Shown piece by piece: positions 26,046 to 34,906 of a stretch of DNA of 51,879 bases. The notes under the pieces are model-generated. The model saw only the letters and a list, made by a program, of their open reading frames with translations. It was not told the origin of the DNA and did not search any database. The first letter of the stretch is position 1. Each line of letters begins with the position of its first letter. This DNA is from Bacteriovoracaceae bacterium UBA7317 (GTDB taxonomy: Bacteria > Bdellovibrionota > Bacteriovoracia > Bacteriovoracales > Bacteriovoracaceae): the NCBI GenBank assembly GCA_002474345.1, contig DKQD01000130.1, positions 4,581 to 56,459 of the forward strand, read 5' to 3'. The position numbers and the translations under genes were made by a program.

Positions 26046-26717
26046 CTAAATATATGAATATTCAACACCTAGACCTTCTTCATTAATTTTACAAAGAATT
26101 GGTTTTCCTGTGGGAATTTCTAATTCTAAGATCTTCTCTTCAGAAATTGAAAAAAGGTGCTTTAAGAGGGCCCTAAGGCTATTTCCATGAGCGCTTATCA
26201 GTATTTTCTTACCCCTTCTAATGTCTTTTAAAATACTGTCTTTCCAAAAAGGGACAACTCTTTTACAGGTATCTTCCAAACTTTCACCAAGTACCTTTGG
26301 AATGTTTTCTCCCCAGCTTTCAGGTATTTGAATGTCTTCTTCATTCAATTGTGGAGGTTTTGTAGAAAAGGATCTCCTCCATATTTTTACTTGCTCGGCT
26401 CCATGAAGCTCAGCTGTTTCTTTTTTATTTTTCCCTTGTAGCGCTCCATAATGCCTTTCATTCAGTTGCCAACTTTTTGTTAATGAAAGTTCATTTTTCT
26501 CTAATGTATCAAGTATTAGTTCTGCGGTTTGAATACTTCTCTTAAGTACCGAAGTATAGACGTAGTCAATTTCTATAGCATTCTCTTTTAAAACTTTCGC
26601 AGCTTCTTTTGCTTCCAAAATTCCATTTTCAGATAAATCAACGTCGACCCATCCGGTGAAACGATTCTCAAGGTTCCAACGACTCTGACCGTGTCTTATT
26701 AAAATAAGGTTATCCAT
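26046..26717 (-). CDS. gpmA: 2,3-bisphosphoglycerate-dependent phosphoglycerate mutase
   Basis: A 223-residue dPGM. The phospho-histidine H9 is in LIRHGQSRWN, followed by NRFTGWVDVDLSE, E87 in LNERHYGALQG and the second histidine H177 in SAHGNSLRAL. It interconverts 3- and 2-phosphoglycerate in glycolysis. Length and motifs are typical. It lies between an acyltransferase and pdxH in one transcription direction. Confidence 0.96.
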   Translation of the reverse strand: MDNLILIRHGQSRWNLENRFTGWVDVDLSENGILEAKEAAKVLKENAIEIDYVYTSVLKRSIQTAELILDTLEKNELSLTKSWQLNERHYGALQGKNKKETAELHGAEQVKIWRRSFSTKPPQLNEEDIQIPESWGENIPKVLGESLEDTCKRVVPFWKDSILKDIRRGKKILISAHGNSLRALLKHLFSISEEKILELEIPTGKPILCKINEEGLGVEYSYI

Positions 26718-26755
26718 ATTAGACTCCTCTTTTATTTGAAGTTTTATCTCGATTT

Positions 26756-27550
26756 TTAAAGTGCTTTAGTTGAAAAGTTATCGTTTTTAAAATGATCTTC
26801 ATTGCCTCGGTCTTTTAATGCTTTTTCTCTTTTCGTTTTAGCTTTGGCAATAAGGTTTTTTACTTCCTCTTGTAAAAGCTCCATTTGTTTTTCCGTATTT
26901 TCCAAGTTCCACATATCTGTAGAAATAGGTTCTCCTATTTCAAAATAAATAGGACTACCTTTTTTTATAACGAGGCTTTTTCCGCTGGCAAGAGTTCTTG
27001 CTCCACTTTGGCCTATAGGGACAATTGGAATACCAGCCGCCATTGCAATATGCATGCAGCCTTTCTTAAAAGGTTTAAGTCCTTGCTCTGCGTTAGAGCG
27101 TGTTCCTTCTGGAAAGACAATAATTGAATAATTTTCTCTTCTTTCTTCAACACCCTCTTTGATACTTTCAATAGCAGACCTCGTATTGGAGCGGTCTATA
27201 AATATGCAGCCTCCCATTCGCATTATTATTCCAACAAAAGGAAAACGAGCTACCTCTTTTTTTGATACAAATGTGGTTTTTTTGGGAGTAATGGCAGCAA
27301 TGGTAAAAATGTCTATTACACTTTCATGATTCATTATGAAAACGGCAGGACCCTTAAGGTTTTCCATGCCATTAATTTTCATTTTAACGCCTAAAAAGAA
27401 GAGAATTGTTTTTCCCCAAGCTTCTCTCCAGAACTCCCAAGCTCTTTGGCCGCCAATGAATAAACCAGAAATAGATGCAAAAAGTGCTATAAAAAATGTC
27501 AGAATCATGCAAAGCGCAGTTCTAAATGTTCCTAGTATATTCTCGATCAT
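26756..27550 (-). CDS. plsC: 1-acyl-sn-glycerol-3-phosphate acyltransferase
   Basis: A 264-residue PlsC with an N-terminal membrane segment (about 10-33). Catalytic H75/D80 lie in NHESVID, FPEGTR is at 146-151 and the region VPIGQSGA follows. It acylates lysophosphatidic acid to phosphatidic acid in phospholipid synthesis. The C-terminus (REKALKDRG...) is charged. Compared with the YihG-like protein at 20537, this one is the more canonical PlsC. Confidence 0.93.
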   Translation of the reverse strand: MIENILGTFRTALCMILTFFIALFASISGLFIGGQRAWEFWREAWGKTILFFLGVKMKINGMENLKGPAVFIMNHESVIDIFTIAAITPKKTTFVSKKEVARFPFVGIIMRMGGCIFIDRSNTRSAIESIKEGVEERRENYSIIVFPEGTRSNAEQGLKPFKKGCMHIAMAAGIPIVPIGQSGARTLASGKSLVIKKGSPIYFEIGEPISTDMWNLENTEKQMELLQEEVKNLIAKAKTKREKALKDRGNEDHFKNDNFSTKAL

Positions 27551-27655
27551 TCAACTTCCCTAAAAAATAGTACTATTTAAATTTAGAGTTTAAGAGGTAC
27601 CACAATAGGGGACACATTTCAAAAATTACACGCAGCATTCTAATCAAGAAAACTT

Positions 27656-27701
27656 TTGACATAGAGAAAAAAAGTGCAATTAATTGTTTATTCTTTATAA
27701 T
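27656..27701 (+). promoter_or_regulatory. Candidate promoter of the receiver gene at 27750
   Basis: A perfect -35 TTGACA (27656-27661) has ATTAAT at 17-base spacing (27679-27684). A perfect TATAAT lies further on (27696-27701) with a poor -35. Either could be used. The rest of the 27551-27749 gap shows nothing else and must also contain the plsC promoter. Confidence 0.4.
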
Positions 27702-27749
27702 AGAAGATGAAATTTTGTTCTTTCTTGAGTTCTGAGGGGGAGAAGTCTG

Positions 27750-28136
27750 ATGGTAACGGATAAAAAATTTAAAGTCTTGATTGTAGATGATGAGCCGGAA
27801 ATTTTAGACATAGTGAGTGACGAGTTTCGTGAAGGTGGGATGGAAGCTGAAGTAGCGAAATCAAGTGCTGACGCCATAAAGAAAATAGAGTCTGCAAAAT
27901 ATAATGCCGTTATTTCTGATTACAAGATGGAAGGGGGAAGCGGCTTTGAAATTTTGGATCATATAGAGAAAATGGGAGATAATGCCCCACTATTTTTTTT
28001 CATGTCAGGTTTTTATAGACTTCAAGATGGAGAAACAGTTCGGTTGGGAGTAGAAAAAATGTATTCCAAGCCTTTCAGTGTGAAAGAGCTTGTATCTGAT
28101 GTGAAAGATGTTCTTGAAATGAAAGAAATGGTCTAA
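27750..28136 (+). CDS. CheY-like response regulator
   Basis: A 128-residue receiver with D13/D14, phospho-acceptor D57 in VISDYKM, S86 in FFMSGF and K107 in YSKPF. No output domain. The ATG start follows GAGGGGGAGAAG. It is preceded by a good promoter and followed 123 bases later by a 43-residue gene, which may be in the same transcript. This is the third stand-alone receiver in the window. Confidence 0.93.
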   Translation: MVTDKKFKVLIVDDEPEILDIVSDEFREGGMEAEVAKSSADAIKKIESAKYNAVISDYKMEGGSGFEILDHIEKMGDNAPLFFFMSGFYRLQDGETVRLGVEKMYSKPFSVKELVSDVKDVLEMKEMV

Positions 28137-28259
28137 GAGCTTTTACATTTATATAAATAGAAGTTGATTAATATCATATAAGAATTGCAAAATTTAAGAT
28201 CTGACTTTTCAAATAATACCTTCTCTAAGTGACAATTAAGTAGGTATTTGGAGGAATAG

Positions 28260-28391
28260 ATGGTAGGGCATGAAGAAATTTCAAAAGACGAAATTTTGGA
28301 AGCGATCGCAAGGGCCACTATAGAACATGACTGGGAAGAAGTTGAAAGGCTCTATAAAAAGCTTTTTATATCTAATGATAATCCACAATAA
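28260..28391 (+). CDS. Small helical protein, 43 residues, function unknown
   Basis: A short frame beginning MVGHEEISKDEILEAIARAT with a textbook ribosome binding site (GGAGG at 28250-28254, 5-base spacing). The peptide is strongly acidic then basic, and predicted fully helical (DEILEAIARA, DWEEVERLYKKLF). No signal peptide or membrane segment. I recognise no family. It follows the receiver gene, and a 7-bp inverted repeat (AATACCT/AGGTATT, 28215-28248) lies immediately before its ribosome binding site. It is convergent with oleD, 32 bases away. Confidence 0.6.
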   Translation: MVGHEEISKDEILEAIARATIEHDWEEVERLYKKLFISNDNPQ

Positions 28392-28423
28392 ATTAGTCCT
28401 TAAAAAAAACTTTAACCTTTGAA

Positions 28424-29410
28424 TTATTGAGTTGTACTCAGGCGTTCAAGGGCCTTGTCTGTTGAAAGTAGGGGCTTGTAACCCAACTCCATAAAGGCAT
28501 TCTTGTGAGAAAAGTAATGAGACTTACCTAGTTGAAGTGCTACAAATCTTGTCATCGGTGGGTCAACAGAGTATTTCCTCAGTAAGCCTAGTGTTTTTTC
28601 AATAAAAGCACCAAGGAAGTAGGCTTTTTTAAAAGAAATTGTTTTTTTTATTGGCGGGAGGCCATGAATATTAAGGATTTTGTTAATAAATTGCCATAGG
28701 TTTACAGGGGCCTCTTGGCCAAGAAAGTAAGCTTTGCCGCAAATAGGTGAAGAAGTAGAAAGCTTCTCAAGGGCCAATATATGAGCATAAGCAGCATTTT
28801 CGACGTAGATAACGTCAACTAGGTTTTGTCCAGAGCCTACTTGCTTCAACTTTCCCTCCCTTGCAGCTTTTACAAGCCTTGGGATTAAGTTAGGGTCTTT
28901 TTCACCAAAAATAAGGTGAGGTCTTAGGGAGGTTGTTAAAAGTTTTGGAGAGTTGTTTGACTCCAAAACTTTTTTTTCTGCGATGGCTTTGGAGTGAGCA
29001 TAAAGCCCAAAGTATTTGTCTGGATAGGGAGTCGATTCATCTGCATTTTGTAGATTATCTTTCCCAAATACTACGCTAGGCGAACTTGTGTAAACAAGCT
29101 TCTTGATTTGATGCTTTAAACATGCATTAATGACGTTTTCTGTCCCAGTTACGTTTGTATCGTAAAAGTCACTCCATTTACCCCACATGCCAACTTTAGA
29201 AGCCACGTGAATAACAGCATCTTGTCCCTCAAAAGCCTTTAATACATCCTGGGAGTTTTTTATATCCCCTTGGAGGCATATGACTCCTTTTTTTTCAAGT
29301 TCTTGATAACGAGATCTAGAAAAATTCGTAACTTTATATTTTTTATCAATAAGTAAATTGATGATAGACTTTCCAAGAAAGCCCCCCCCACCAGTAACGA
29401 GAATATTCAT
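28424..29410 (-). CDS. oleD: OleD: NADPH-dependent 2-alkyl-3-oxoacid reductase
   Basis: A 328-residue extended SDR with GGGGFLG (7-13), serine in YTSSPSVVF and Y137/K141 in YAHSK. The ASKVGMWGKWSDFY and NVTGTENVI blocks are typical of OleD. It reduces the 2-alkyl-3-ketoacid made by OleA to the 2-alkyl-3-hydroxyacid. It overlaps oleC by 4 bases and is the last gene of the operon. Assigned as OleD from motifs together with the oleABC neighbours; alone it could be taken for a steroid-dehydrogenase-like SDR. Confidence 0.92.
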   Translation of the reverse strand: MNILVTGGGGFLGKSIINLLIDKKYKVTNFSRSRYQELEKKGVICLQGDIKNSQDVLKAFEGQDAVIHVASKVGMWGKWSDFYDTNVTGTENVINACLKHQIKKLVYTSSPSVVFGKDNLQNADESTPYPDKYFGLYAHSKAIAEKKVLESNNSPKLLTTSLRPHLIFGEKDPNLIPRLVKAAREGKLKQVGSGQNLVDVIYVENAAYAHILALEKLSTSSPICGKAYFLGQEAPVNLWQFINKILNIHGLPPIKKTISFKKAYFLGAFIEKTLGLLRKYSVDPPMTRFVALQLGKSHYFSHKNAFMELGYKPLLSTDKALERLSTTQ

Positions 29411-31098
29411 ATAAAAGCCTTTTTTGAGGAAACTTCTCGAAGTTTAATGCGGTCTATTTTGATATTGTGTCTGACGTCTACAGGAAAGTTATTATGGTAA
29501 TAAACTTTCTTAATTGAAGAAGTATGTTCAAAATTTTTTGCTATAAGGAGAATTTCTTTTTCAAAGCGATGCTTCTCTTTACCTCTTAAGCTTTTTTTAT
29601 CTCTTCTTTCAATAACAATTGACGCTGTATTTAGACCCTTTTCACTTGTCTGAATTAGGGCGGTTCTTTTAACTTCTGGGTGCTCGTTAAAGACGGCCTC
29701 GCAAGGAATAGAATAAAGTTCTTTTTTCTGTTGTCCATCATTTTGAGTAGTATCGACATGGACTCTGTGAGTTTTTCTTCCGCAAAACCATAGTTTTCCA
29801 TCTTGATCTAAGTAGCCAACATCTCCCATTCTGTGCCAGAGCTTTCCCTTTTCATCCATAATTTTGGCTTTTTTTGTTTGCTCTTCCATTTGATAGTATT
29901 CAGCAGTTACAATATCACCAGATACGATGACTTCTCCAATTTTGAAAGGGGGCAATATAGTTGTTTGATCAAGGGAAGGTATTTCTTTTTCTGTAATAGG
30001 TATTATTTTTAAGTCGACACCTTTAACCGGCAACCCCACGCAAGTTCCATTTCCTTTTCTTGAAAGGGAAGCAGTCTCTTTTAGAATTTCCTTTCCTGAG
30101 AATTGACATAGAGGAAGCGACTCTGTTGCTCCGTAGGGCGTGTAAGTTGTTCCGTTAAGTAGCGTTTTTTCAAATTTTTCATGAAGGTCGATGGAAACAG
30201 GGGCTCCAAACATCACTAAAAACTTTATGGAAGGAAGAGTTTTTTTATGGACCAGGCAGTAATCAGCAACTCGCTCCCATATGGCAGGTGAACCAGCAAC
30301 AAAAGTGGCTTGGTTGTCTTGAATATTTTGAACTAGTTTTTCAGGGTCACACTGGGAAGGCTTTGATGGATTCATGTCAGGAATACAGCTTGTCATTCCA
30401 ATCCCAATAGTAAAAAGAGAAAATAATGGAAATCCAGGTATATCGACTTCTTTATGATTGAGGTTAAACATGCCTTGGAGCATTTTGAGTTGTGATGAAA
30501 AAATTCTGTATGTATATACAACTCCTTTAGGAATACCAGTTCCTCCAGAAGTAAATAAAATAGCGGCCCTGTCTTCTGGGTGTCTGTCTTCAATTTTAAA
30601 AAAGGGTTCTTTAAGAAAGTCATCAACCCATCTTTCTTTTAGCTTTTTGAGGGTTTTTGTTTGGGGAAGTTGTAAGTTTCCTGAACTAATAAATATTTGA
30701 CAACTTTTAAAAGAGTCAGGAAAAAATTGCTTAATAAAGTGAACTTCTTGAACCGCGATTAATGCATGAGGTTTTACTTTAGATATGGAGTGAATGAGGT
30801 TCTTTTTTCCCATACCGGGGTCTATTAATATCGGAGTAGCACCAATCTTAAAAAGAGCAAAAGTAAGTGCTGTAAAGTCCAAAGAGGGTCTTAAGAAAAG
30901 AAGAACTTTAGTGTTTTTGGTAATGCCCTCTTTTTGGAGTATGAAGCCGTATAAATTGGACAGGTCTTCAAGTTCCTTAAAGGTGAGGGACTCATATTCG
31001 TATTTTTTATTGGATGAGTTTCTTTTTTTAGGGAAGAGAACGGCTTTTTTGCTTGGTCTTAGTTCAGCTTGCTCTCTAAGTTTAAAAGCAATATTCAT
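29407..31098 (-). CDS. oleC: OleC: beta-lactone synthetase (AMP-binding superfamily)
   Basis: A 563-residue adenylate-forming enzyme with P-loop FTSGGTGIPKG (182-192), YGATESLPLC, and the GDVGYLDQDGKLWFCGRK block containing the hinge. OleC converts the 2-alkyl-3-hydroxyacid to a cis-beta-lactone with ATP. Unlike acyl-CoA synthetases, the C-terminal region after the hinge is long, as in OleC. The start is ATG at 31098 with AAAGGA upstream. The 63-base gap from oleB holds an AT-only hairpin (31120-31138), probably not a terminator. Confidence 0.93.
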   Translation of the reverse strand: MNIAFKLREQAELRPSKKAVLFPKKRNSSNKKYEYESLTFKELEDLSNLYGFILQKEGITKNTKVLLFLRPSLDFTALTFALFKIGATPILIDPGMGKKNLIHSISKVKPHALIAVQEVHFIKQFFPDSFKSCQIFISSGNLQLPQTKTLKKLKERWVDDFLKEPFFKIEDRHPEDRAAILFTSGGTGIPKGVVYTYRIFSSQLKMLQGMFNLNHKEVDIPGFPLFSLFTIGIGMTSCIPDMNPSKPSQCDPEKLVQNIQDNQATFVAGSPAIWERVADYCLVHKKTLPSIKFLVMFGAPVSIDLHEKFEKTLLNGTTYTPYGATESLPLCQFSGKEILKETASLSRKGNGTCVGLPVKGVDLKIIPITEKEIPSLDQTTILPPFKIGEVIVSGDIVTAEYYQMEEQTKKAKIMDEKGKLWHRMGDVGYLDQDGKLWFCGRKTHRVHVDTTQNDGQQKKELYSIPCEAVFNEHPEVKRTALIQTSEKGLNTASIVIERRDKKSLRGKEKHRFEKEILLIAKNFEHTSSIKKVYYHNNFPVDVRHNIKIDRIKLREVSSKKAFI

Positions 31099-31161
31099 AG
31101 ATCTATAGGTCCTTTTATTAAATTATTGATAATAATTTTTTTGTGTCATCCAGAGGATTGG

Positions 31162-32091
31162 TTAAAAACTATTTGGCCTGTTACTATTTAGGAACGCTTT
31201 TATTTGGCAGAGAACCTCTTCTTTTTCATCTTCTATAACAAAGTGACCAGCTTTTTTAAAATAATGAGTCTTTGCTGTAGGGTAAATTTCTTTCCATCGA
31301 TCGTAAAAATGGTTGTTAAAACAAAAGTCTTTTCCTCCCCATAATATTAATTTTGGGCATGTTATTCGAAAAAGGTTTTTTTCAATATTTTTGATAGTTT
31401 TAAAAGTAGGATGGTTTTTCTCTAATGGAATATCTTGAACAAAGCGTGATGTTGCAATTCTATTTTTATAATTGTTATAGGGAAGGAGGTACCCTTGTTT
31501 TACAACTTTTGGTAGTTTATGAGTAACACCCATAAAAGTAGCGGGCCATGCAAAAGCATTAAAATGACGTACTAGTTTCTCACCTATGAAAGGCAACCTG
31601 CAAAAATTTATCCTTCGAGGAATTTGGTTACTTTCAAAAGCTGCAGTATTAAGGATAACAACCCGTTTGATAAGATGAGGATTTTTAGTTGCAAGTCCGA
31701 AGCCTATAGCTCCACCCCAGTCATGGACAATAAGAGTTATATTGGTAAGTTTAAGGGTGTTTACCAAGCTTTCAAGATTTTCAATATGGTTTTGTAATTG
31801 ATAGGAGTAGTTTTGAGGCTTATCCGAAAGCCCACAGCCAATATGATCAACTGCAATTGTACGGTTTGATTCCTTTAGGCTTTTTATGAGGTTCCTGTAA
31901 GTAAAAGACCAAGTAGGATTTCCATGGATCATTAAAATAGGGTCAGTCTTTTTTGGCCCCTCATCAACAAAGTGCATTTGGAGAAGGTCCTGACCTTTAA
32001 TTTTTATAGAGTGAAAGTGTGATCTAAATGGATACTCTTTTCGAAGACTTTCCGGAATGACAATGTCATTACAATGTGACTTTTCTACCAT
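31162..32091 (-). CDS. oleB: OleB: beta-lactone decarboxylase (alpha/beta hydrolase)
   Basis: A 309-residue alpha/beta hydrolase of the haloalkane dehalogenase group: oxyanion HGNPTWSF, nucleophile Asp in VHDWGGAIG (D124) and a C-terminal GHFVIED with the catalytic His. OleB decarboxylates the beta-lactone to the final cis-olefin. The frame is open to a TTG at 32112, but the ATG at 32091 overlaps the oleA stop by 7 bases and gives the tightest coupling, so it is chosen. The assignment relies on the motifs together with oleA, oleC and oleD on either side. Confidence 0.9.
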   Translation of the reverse strand: MVEKSHCNDIVIPESLRKEYPFRSHFHSIKIKGQDLLQMHFVDEGPKKTDPILMIHGNPTWSFTYRNLIKSLKESNRTIAVDHIGCGLSDKPQNYSYQLQNHIENLESLVNTLKLTNITLIVHDWGGAIGFGLATKNPHLIKRVVILNTAAFESNQIPRRINFCRLPFIGEKLVRHFNAFAWPATFMGVTHKLPKVVKQGYLLPYNNYKNRIATSRFVQDIPLEKNHPTFKTIKNIEKNLFRITCPKLILWGGKDFCFNNHFYDRWKEIYPTAKTHYFKKAGHFVIEDEKEEVLCQIKAFLNSNRPNSF

Positions 32092-33116
32092 TGGACCCCC
32101 AACATAAGGCAACTTAGCCCACTTCCAATCCCTAAAAGGGTCATTTTATCATTTGGTTTTACTTTTTTTGAGTCTTTTAGAAGTGATAGAGTTAAAGGTA
32201 GAGCAGCAGAGCCTGTATTTCCAAAGTTCTCGTAAGTTTTAAACGTCTTTTTTTCGAATAAGCCTAACCCTTTTAAAATTCCTTCTTCATGGGCTTGGCC
32301 AACCTGATGACCAATTACCCAGTCAATCATATCGTTGCTCCAATTAAGTTCTTTTTTTGTTTCTTCCCAAGTTTCCTGGGCTAATTGAATTCCTGCTTTC
32401 AGGAGTTCCTCTGAGTCTGTTTTCATCATAAGGGAATGAATATCACCTTCGCCTTGACAAAGGTGGTTAGCATTAGAGTGTGTCATTGTAACACCGCCAA
32501 GAATGCGAGGTCCTTCAGGGCAAATGCCTTCATCGCTAAGAAGGACTGCAACTCCCGCAGATCCAATAGTTAGATTCGCTATATATTCTTTTACATTTTT
32601 TCTATTTAGGTTTGGATTTGAATTTAAAAAGCGGATAGTTTCAAAAATAAGAGGACCACTGTTTTCTCCACTAACAATAAGTCCAGATCTTATTTGTCCT
32701 TGTTCAATCATGGAAGCTACAGTCACCATGGCACTTTGAACACCGAGACAAGCATTTGAAAGATCAAAAATTCCACATCGACTTTTTAGTCCCAAGTTTT
32801 GGTGGACTACTGAAGAGGTTGCAGGCTCAAGAAAGTCTCTACATACAGAGGCATGAATTAAAAAGTCTACTTCATGACTTTCTATATGAGTTTTAAAAAG
32901 AGCGTCTTTTGCCGCTTCTGTTGCAATAAAACTAGGCTTTGTGCCTACATCCCAGTAGCGTCTTTCTTTTATACCCGTCATTAATTCTAACCTTCCGTGC
33001 GGAAGGTTTAAACGTTGATAGAGTTTATCACATCTCATTTCGAGTTCTTCAGAAGTCATTACTTTATTAGGAAGAAAGTGTCCTATGGATGCTAGGCGGA
33101 CTTTGGAAAACTTCAA
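32085..33116 (-). CDS. oleA: OleA: thiolase-fold fatty acyl condensing enzyme
   Basis: A 343-residue KAS-III-like enzyme with active-site C123 in LSNACLG, H270 in GHQVGQAHEEG and N300 in NFGNTGSAALP. E97 in SVCRDFLEPATSS matches the conserved OleA glutamate supplied across the dimer. OleA joins two fatty acyl-CoA molecules head to head to give a 2-alkyl-3-ketoacid. It starts with ATG overlapping the upstream oxidoreductase stop by 4 bases. In most known ole loci OleA draws on the general acyl-CoA pool; here it sits behind a dedicated ACP and ketosynthase. Confidence 0.93.
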   Translation of the reverse strand: MKFSKVRLASIGHFLPNKVMTSEELEMRCDKLYQRLNLPHGRLELMTGIKERRYWDVGTKPSFIATEAAKDALFKTHIESHEVDFLIHASVCRDFLEPATSSVVHQNLGLKSRCGIFDLSNACLGVQSAMVTVASMIEQGQIRSGLIVSGENSGPLIFETIRFLNSNPNLNRKNVKEYIANLTIGSAGVAVLLSDEGICPEGPRILGGVTMTHSNANHLCQGEGDIHSLMMKTDSEELLKAGIQLAQETWEETKKELNWSNDMIDWVIGHQVGQAHEEGILKGLGLFEKKTFKTYENFGNTGSAALPLTLSLLKDSKKVKPNDKMTLLGIGSGLSCLMLGVQW

Positions 33117-34516
33117 GAGGTTGCTCCTTGGGTTGGGGAGAAACCGTGAAGGTTGGCCATTGAAATTCCACTGAGAAGAGAGCCAATAATTCCAAGAAAG
33201 CCTTGGTCAGTACCACAAAGAATAAGCCCTTTTATAGGTGTCGTCCCTCTCTTTTGTTTTTGAGGACTCCCATAGATTGTTCCTTTCTTATGATTTGTAA
33301 ATTTTTCTATCGTTGTTGGTGTAAAAACATCTTTAAGTATGAGGTGGTCCTTAATTTTAGGGCAAAATTCTTCAAAAAGTCTGAGTGATGATTCAAAAAC
33401 TTCTTCTTTTTTATCTTTGTAAGACGCACGATCAAGTTGTTTCCAAAGGTTGTAGTTGGCCAAAAAAGTAACCCTTGCCATACCTTCTTCCATTGGATCT
33501 TCTTCAAAGTTATTTGGAAAGCTTAAAATTGCAGTTTCCGTTCCATAATGAGTTTTTGGATTTTCATATTTATATTTGGGAAGAGATGAATAAAAAATGG
33601 TAGCGGCTTTTTGTCCTAGCTCTTTGGGCTTTTTATTTAAAACAGCAATGCTTTCTGTAAAACTGAAGCTTCCAACCTCTGGACTTATTTTGGGAGGGAG
33701 TTCTTCTTCAACCATATCCATCGTTTCTGGGAAACCTGCCGAAGAAATGATCGTATCAGATTTGAGTATGGTCCCATTTTTAAGAATAACTCCTTCGACA
33801 CCTTTGGTATTCTGTATAATATTTTTTACTGGGGACTTATATTTTAGAATTCCTCCATTTTCATTAAATCTTTTTTCTAAAAGACCAAGAACTTTTCTTA
33901 TACCGCCCATAGGCTTTGAAAGGCCTTCTAAGAAGATACTTCTAAATAGAATAACAAATTGAGAAAAGTCGACATCGTTTTCCCAGGCACTTCCGTAGGC
34001 AAGAGTTGGAGCTAAAATCATTTCCTGTAATAGAGGATCTTTGATGTATTGGGGAAGGATTTCTCTTGTGGAAACAAAATCTTGGTCTAGACTAAAAGCA
34101 TTAAATTGTTTTACCTTTTCGACTAGTTTTAAAAAGGAGTCTGATTCCTCAGGAAAATTTTTATTTATTTCTTCAACAAGAAACTCGAGCTCGTTAGTAA
34201 AGGACAGGCTGAGATCTGGAAAAGCAATTTGGGAAAAAAACTGTTCTTTCAGGTCAAGCTCATCATAAGAAATTCTTAACTGTTTAAGGATCTTCGTAAG
34301 AGGCAAACCCTTTTCACCTCTTTTAGCAAAGTTTGTGAGTGCATGGAGACCCACATCAAATTGAACTCCTTTTCTTTGGTAAAAAGAGTTTAAGCCCCCT
34401 GGAATTGAATGCTTCTCTAGAATGCATACTTTTTTTCCAAACATTGCCAGTCTTATTCCAGCTGCTAAACCTGAGAGGCCTGCGCCTATTACAATGACAT
34501 CATACTTTTCTTGCAT
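33113..34516 (-). CDS. CrtI-like FAD-dependent oxidoreductase in the ole operon
   Basis: A 467-residue flavoprotein of the phytoene desaturase/retinol saturase group: GAGLSGLAAG (11-20), CILEKHSIPGGLNSFYQRKG, and the C-terminal CGTDQGFLGIIGSLLSG motif. It probably acts on a long acyl chain, either bound to the ACP encoded just upstream or on the hydrocarbon product (inference). It sits between the ACP gene (45-base gap) and oleA (4-base overlap), so it is an integral part of the operon. No carotenoid gene is nearby. CrtI-like proteins beside FabF/ACP genes have also been discussed for ladderane lipid synthesis, which is a parallel only. Confidence 0.87.
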   Translation of the reverse strand: MQEKYDVIVIGAGLSGLAAGIRLAMFGKKVCILEKHSIPGGLNSFYQRKGVQFDVGLHALTNFAKRGEKGLPLTKILKQLRISYDELDLKEQFFSQIAFPDLSLSFTNELEFLVEEINKNFPEESDSFLKLVEKVKQFNAFSLDQDFVSTREILPQYIKDPLLQEMILAPTLAYGSAWENDVDFSQFVILFRSIFLEGLSKPMGGIRKVLGLLEKRFNENGGILKYKSPVKNIIQNTKGVEGVILKNGTILKSDTIISSAGFPETMDMVEEELPPKISPEVGSFSFTESIAVLNKKPKELGQKAATIFYSSLPKYKYENPKTHYGTETAILSFPNNFEEDPMEEGMARVTFLANYNLWKQLDRASYKDKKEEVFESSLRLFEEFCPKIKDHLILKDVFTPTTIEKFTNHKKGTIYGSPQKQKRGTTPIKGLILCGTDQGFLGIIGSLLSGISMANLHGFSPTQGATS

Positions 34517-34561
34517 GAAGTTAGCCTTTATTGTGTCCTTCTGAAGTAAGGGAAGCTCTAA

Positions 34562-34807
34562 TTAATGAAACTTTGGACCTAGGTAATTAACACATGATTC
34601 CATCGTGGCGAGTTTCGGGTAGTCTTCTTGAGGAACTTCAATCTTGTGGCGTTTTTTTAGCTCCATAACAATATCTAAAAAATCCATCGAATCTAAATCG
34701 AGTTGGTCTCTAAGAGCAAGGTCGTCCTTGATTTGAGTAACATCTTCATCTAGTGCGATGTCTGCTATAATATTCATAACTGCTTCTCTAACTTGTGCAT
34801 TTTCCAT
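34562..34807 (-). CDS. Acyl carrier protein
   Basis: An 81-residue ACP. The phosphopantetheine serine is S40 in LDLDSMDF. Helix I begins QVREAVMNIIADIA. It differs from housekeeping FabG/FabF-linked AcpP in its Lys-rich third segment (ELKKRHKIEVP), which suggests a dedicated carrier. The start is ATG with AAGGAG upstream. It follows the ketosynthase gene after 99 AT-rich bases, which could hold an internal promoter. No phosphopantetheinyl transferase is in the window. Confidence 0.93.
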   Translation of the reverse strand: MENAQVREAVMNIIADIALDEDVTQIKDDLALRDQLDLDSMDFLDIVMELKKRHKIEVPQEDYPKLATMESCVNYLGPKFH

Positions 34808-34906
34808 TTTGACTCCTTCTAAAGCATTTCAATTCAAAAACTGTAATGATTTTAAATTTAATATTTTGTAAATTCTATATTTAAAATAAAAATTTATGGC
34901 CGTGTT

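Noticed and set aside
31120..31138. AAATTATT-GAT-AATAATTT hairpin as a terminator between oleB and oleC
   Set aside because: It has only A-T pairs in an AT-rich gap and sits inside a tightly coupled operon, so termination is unlikely.
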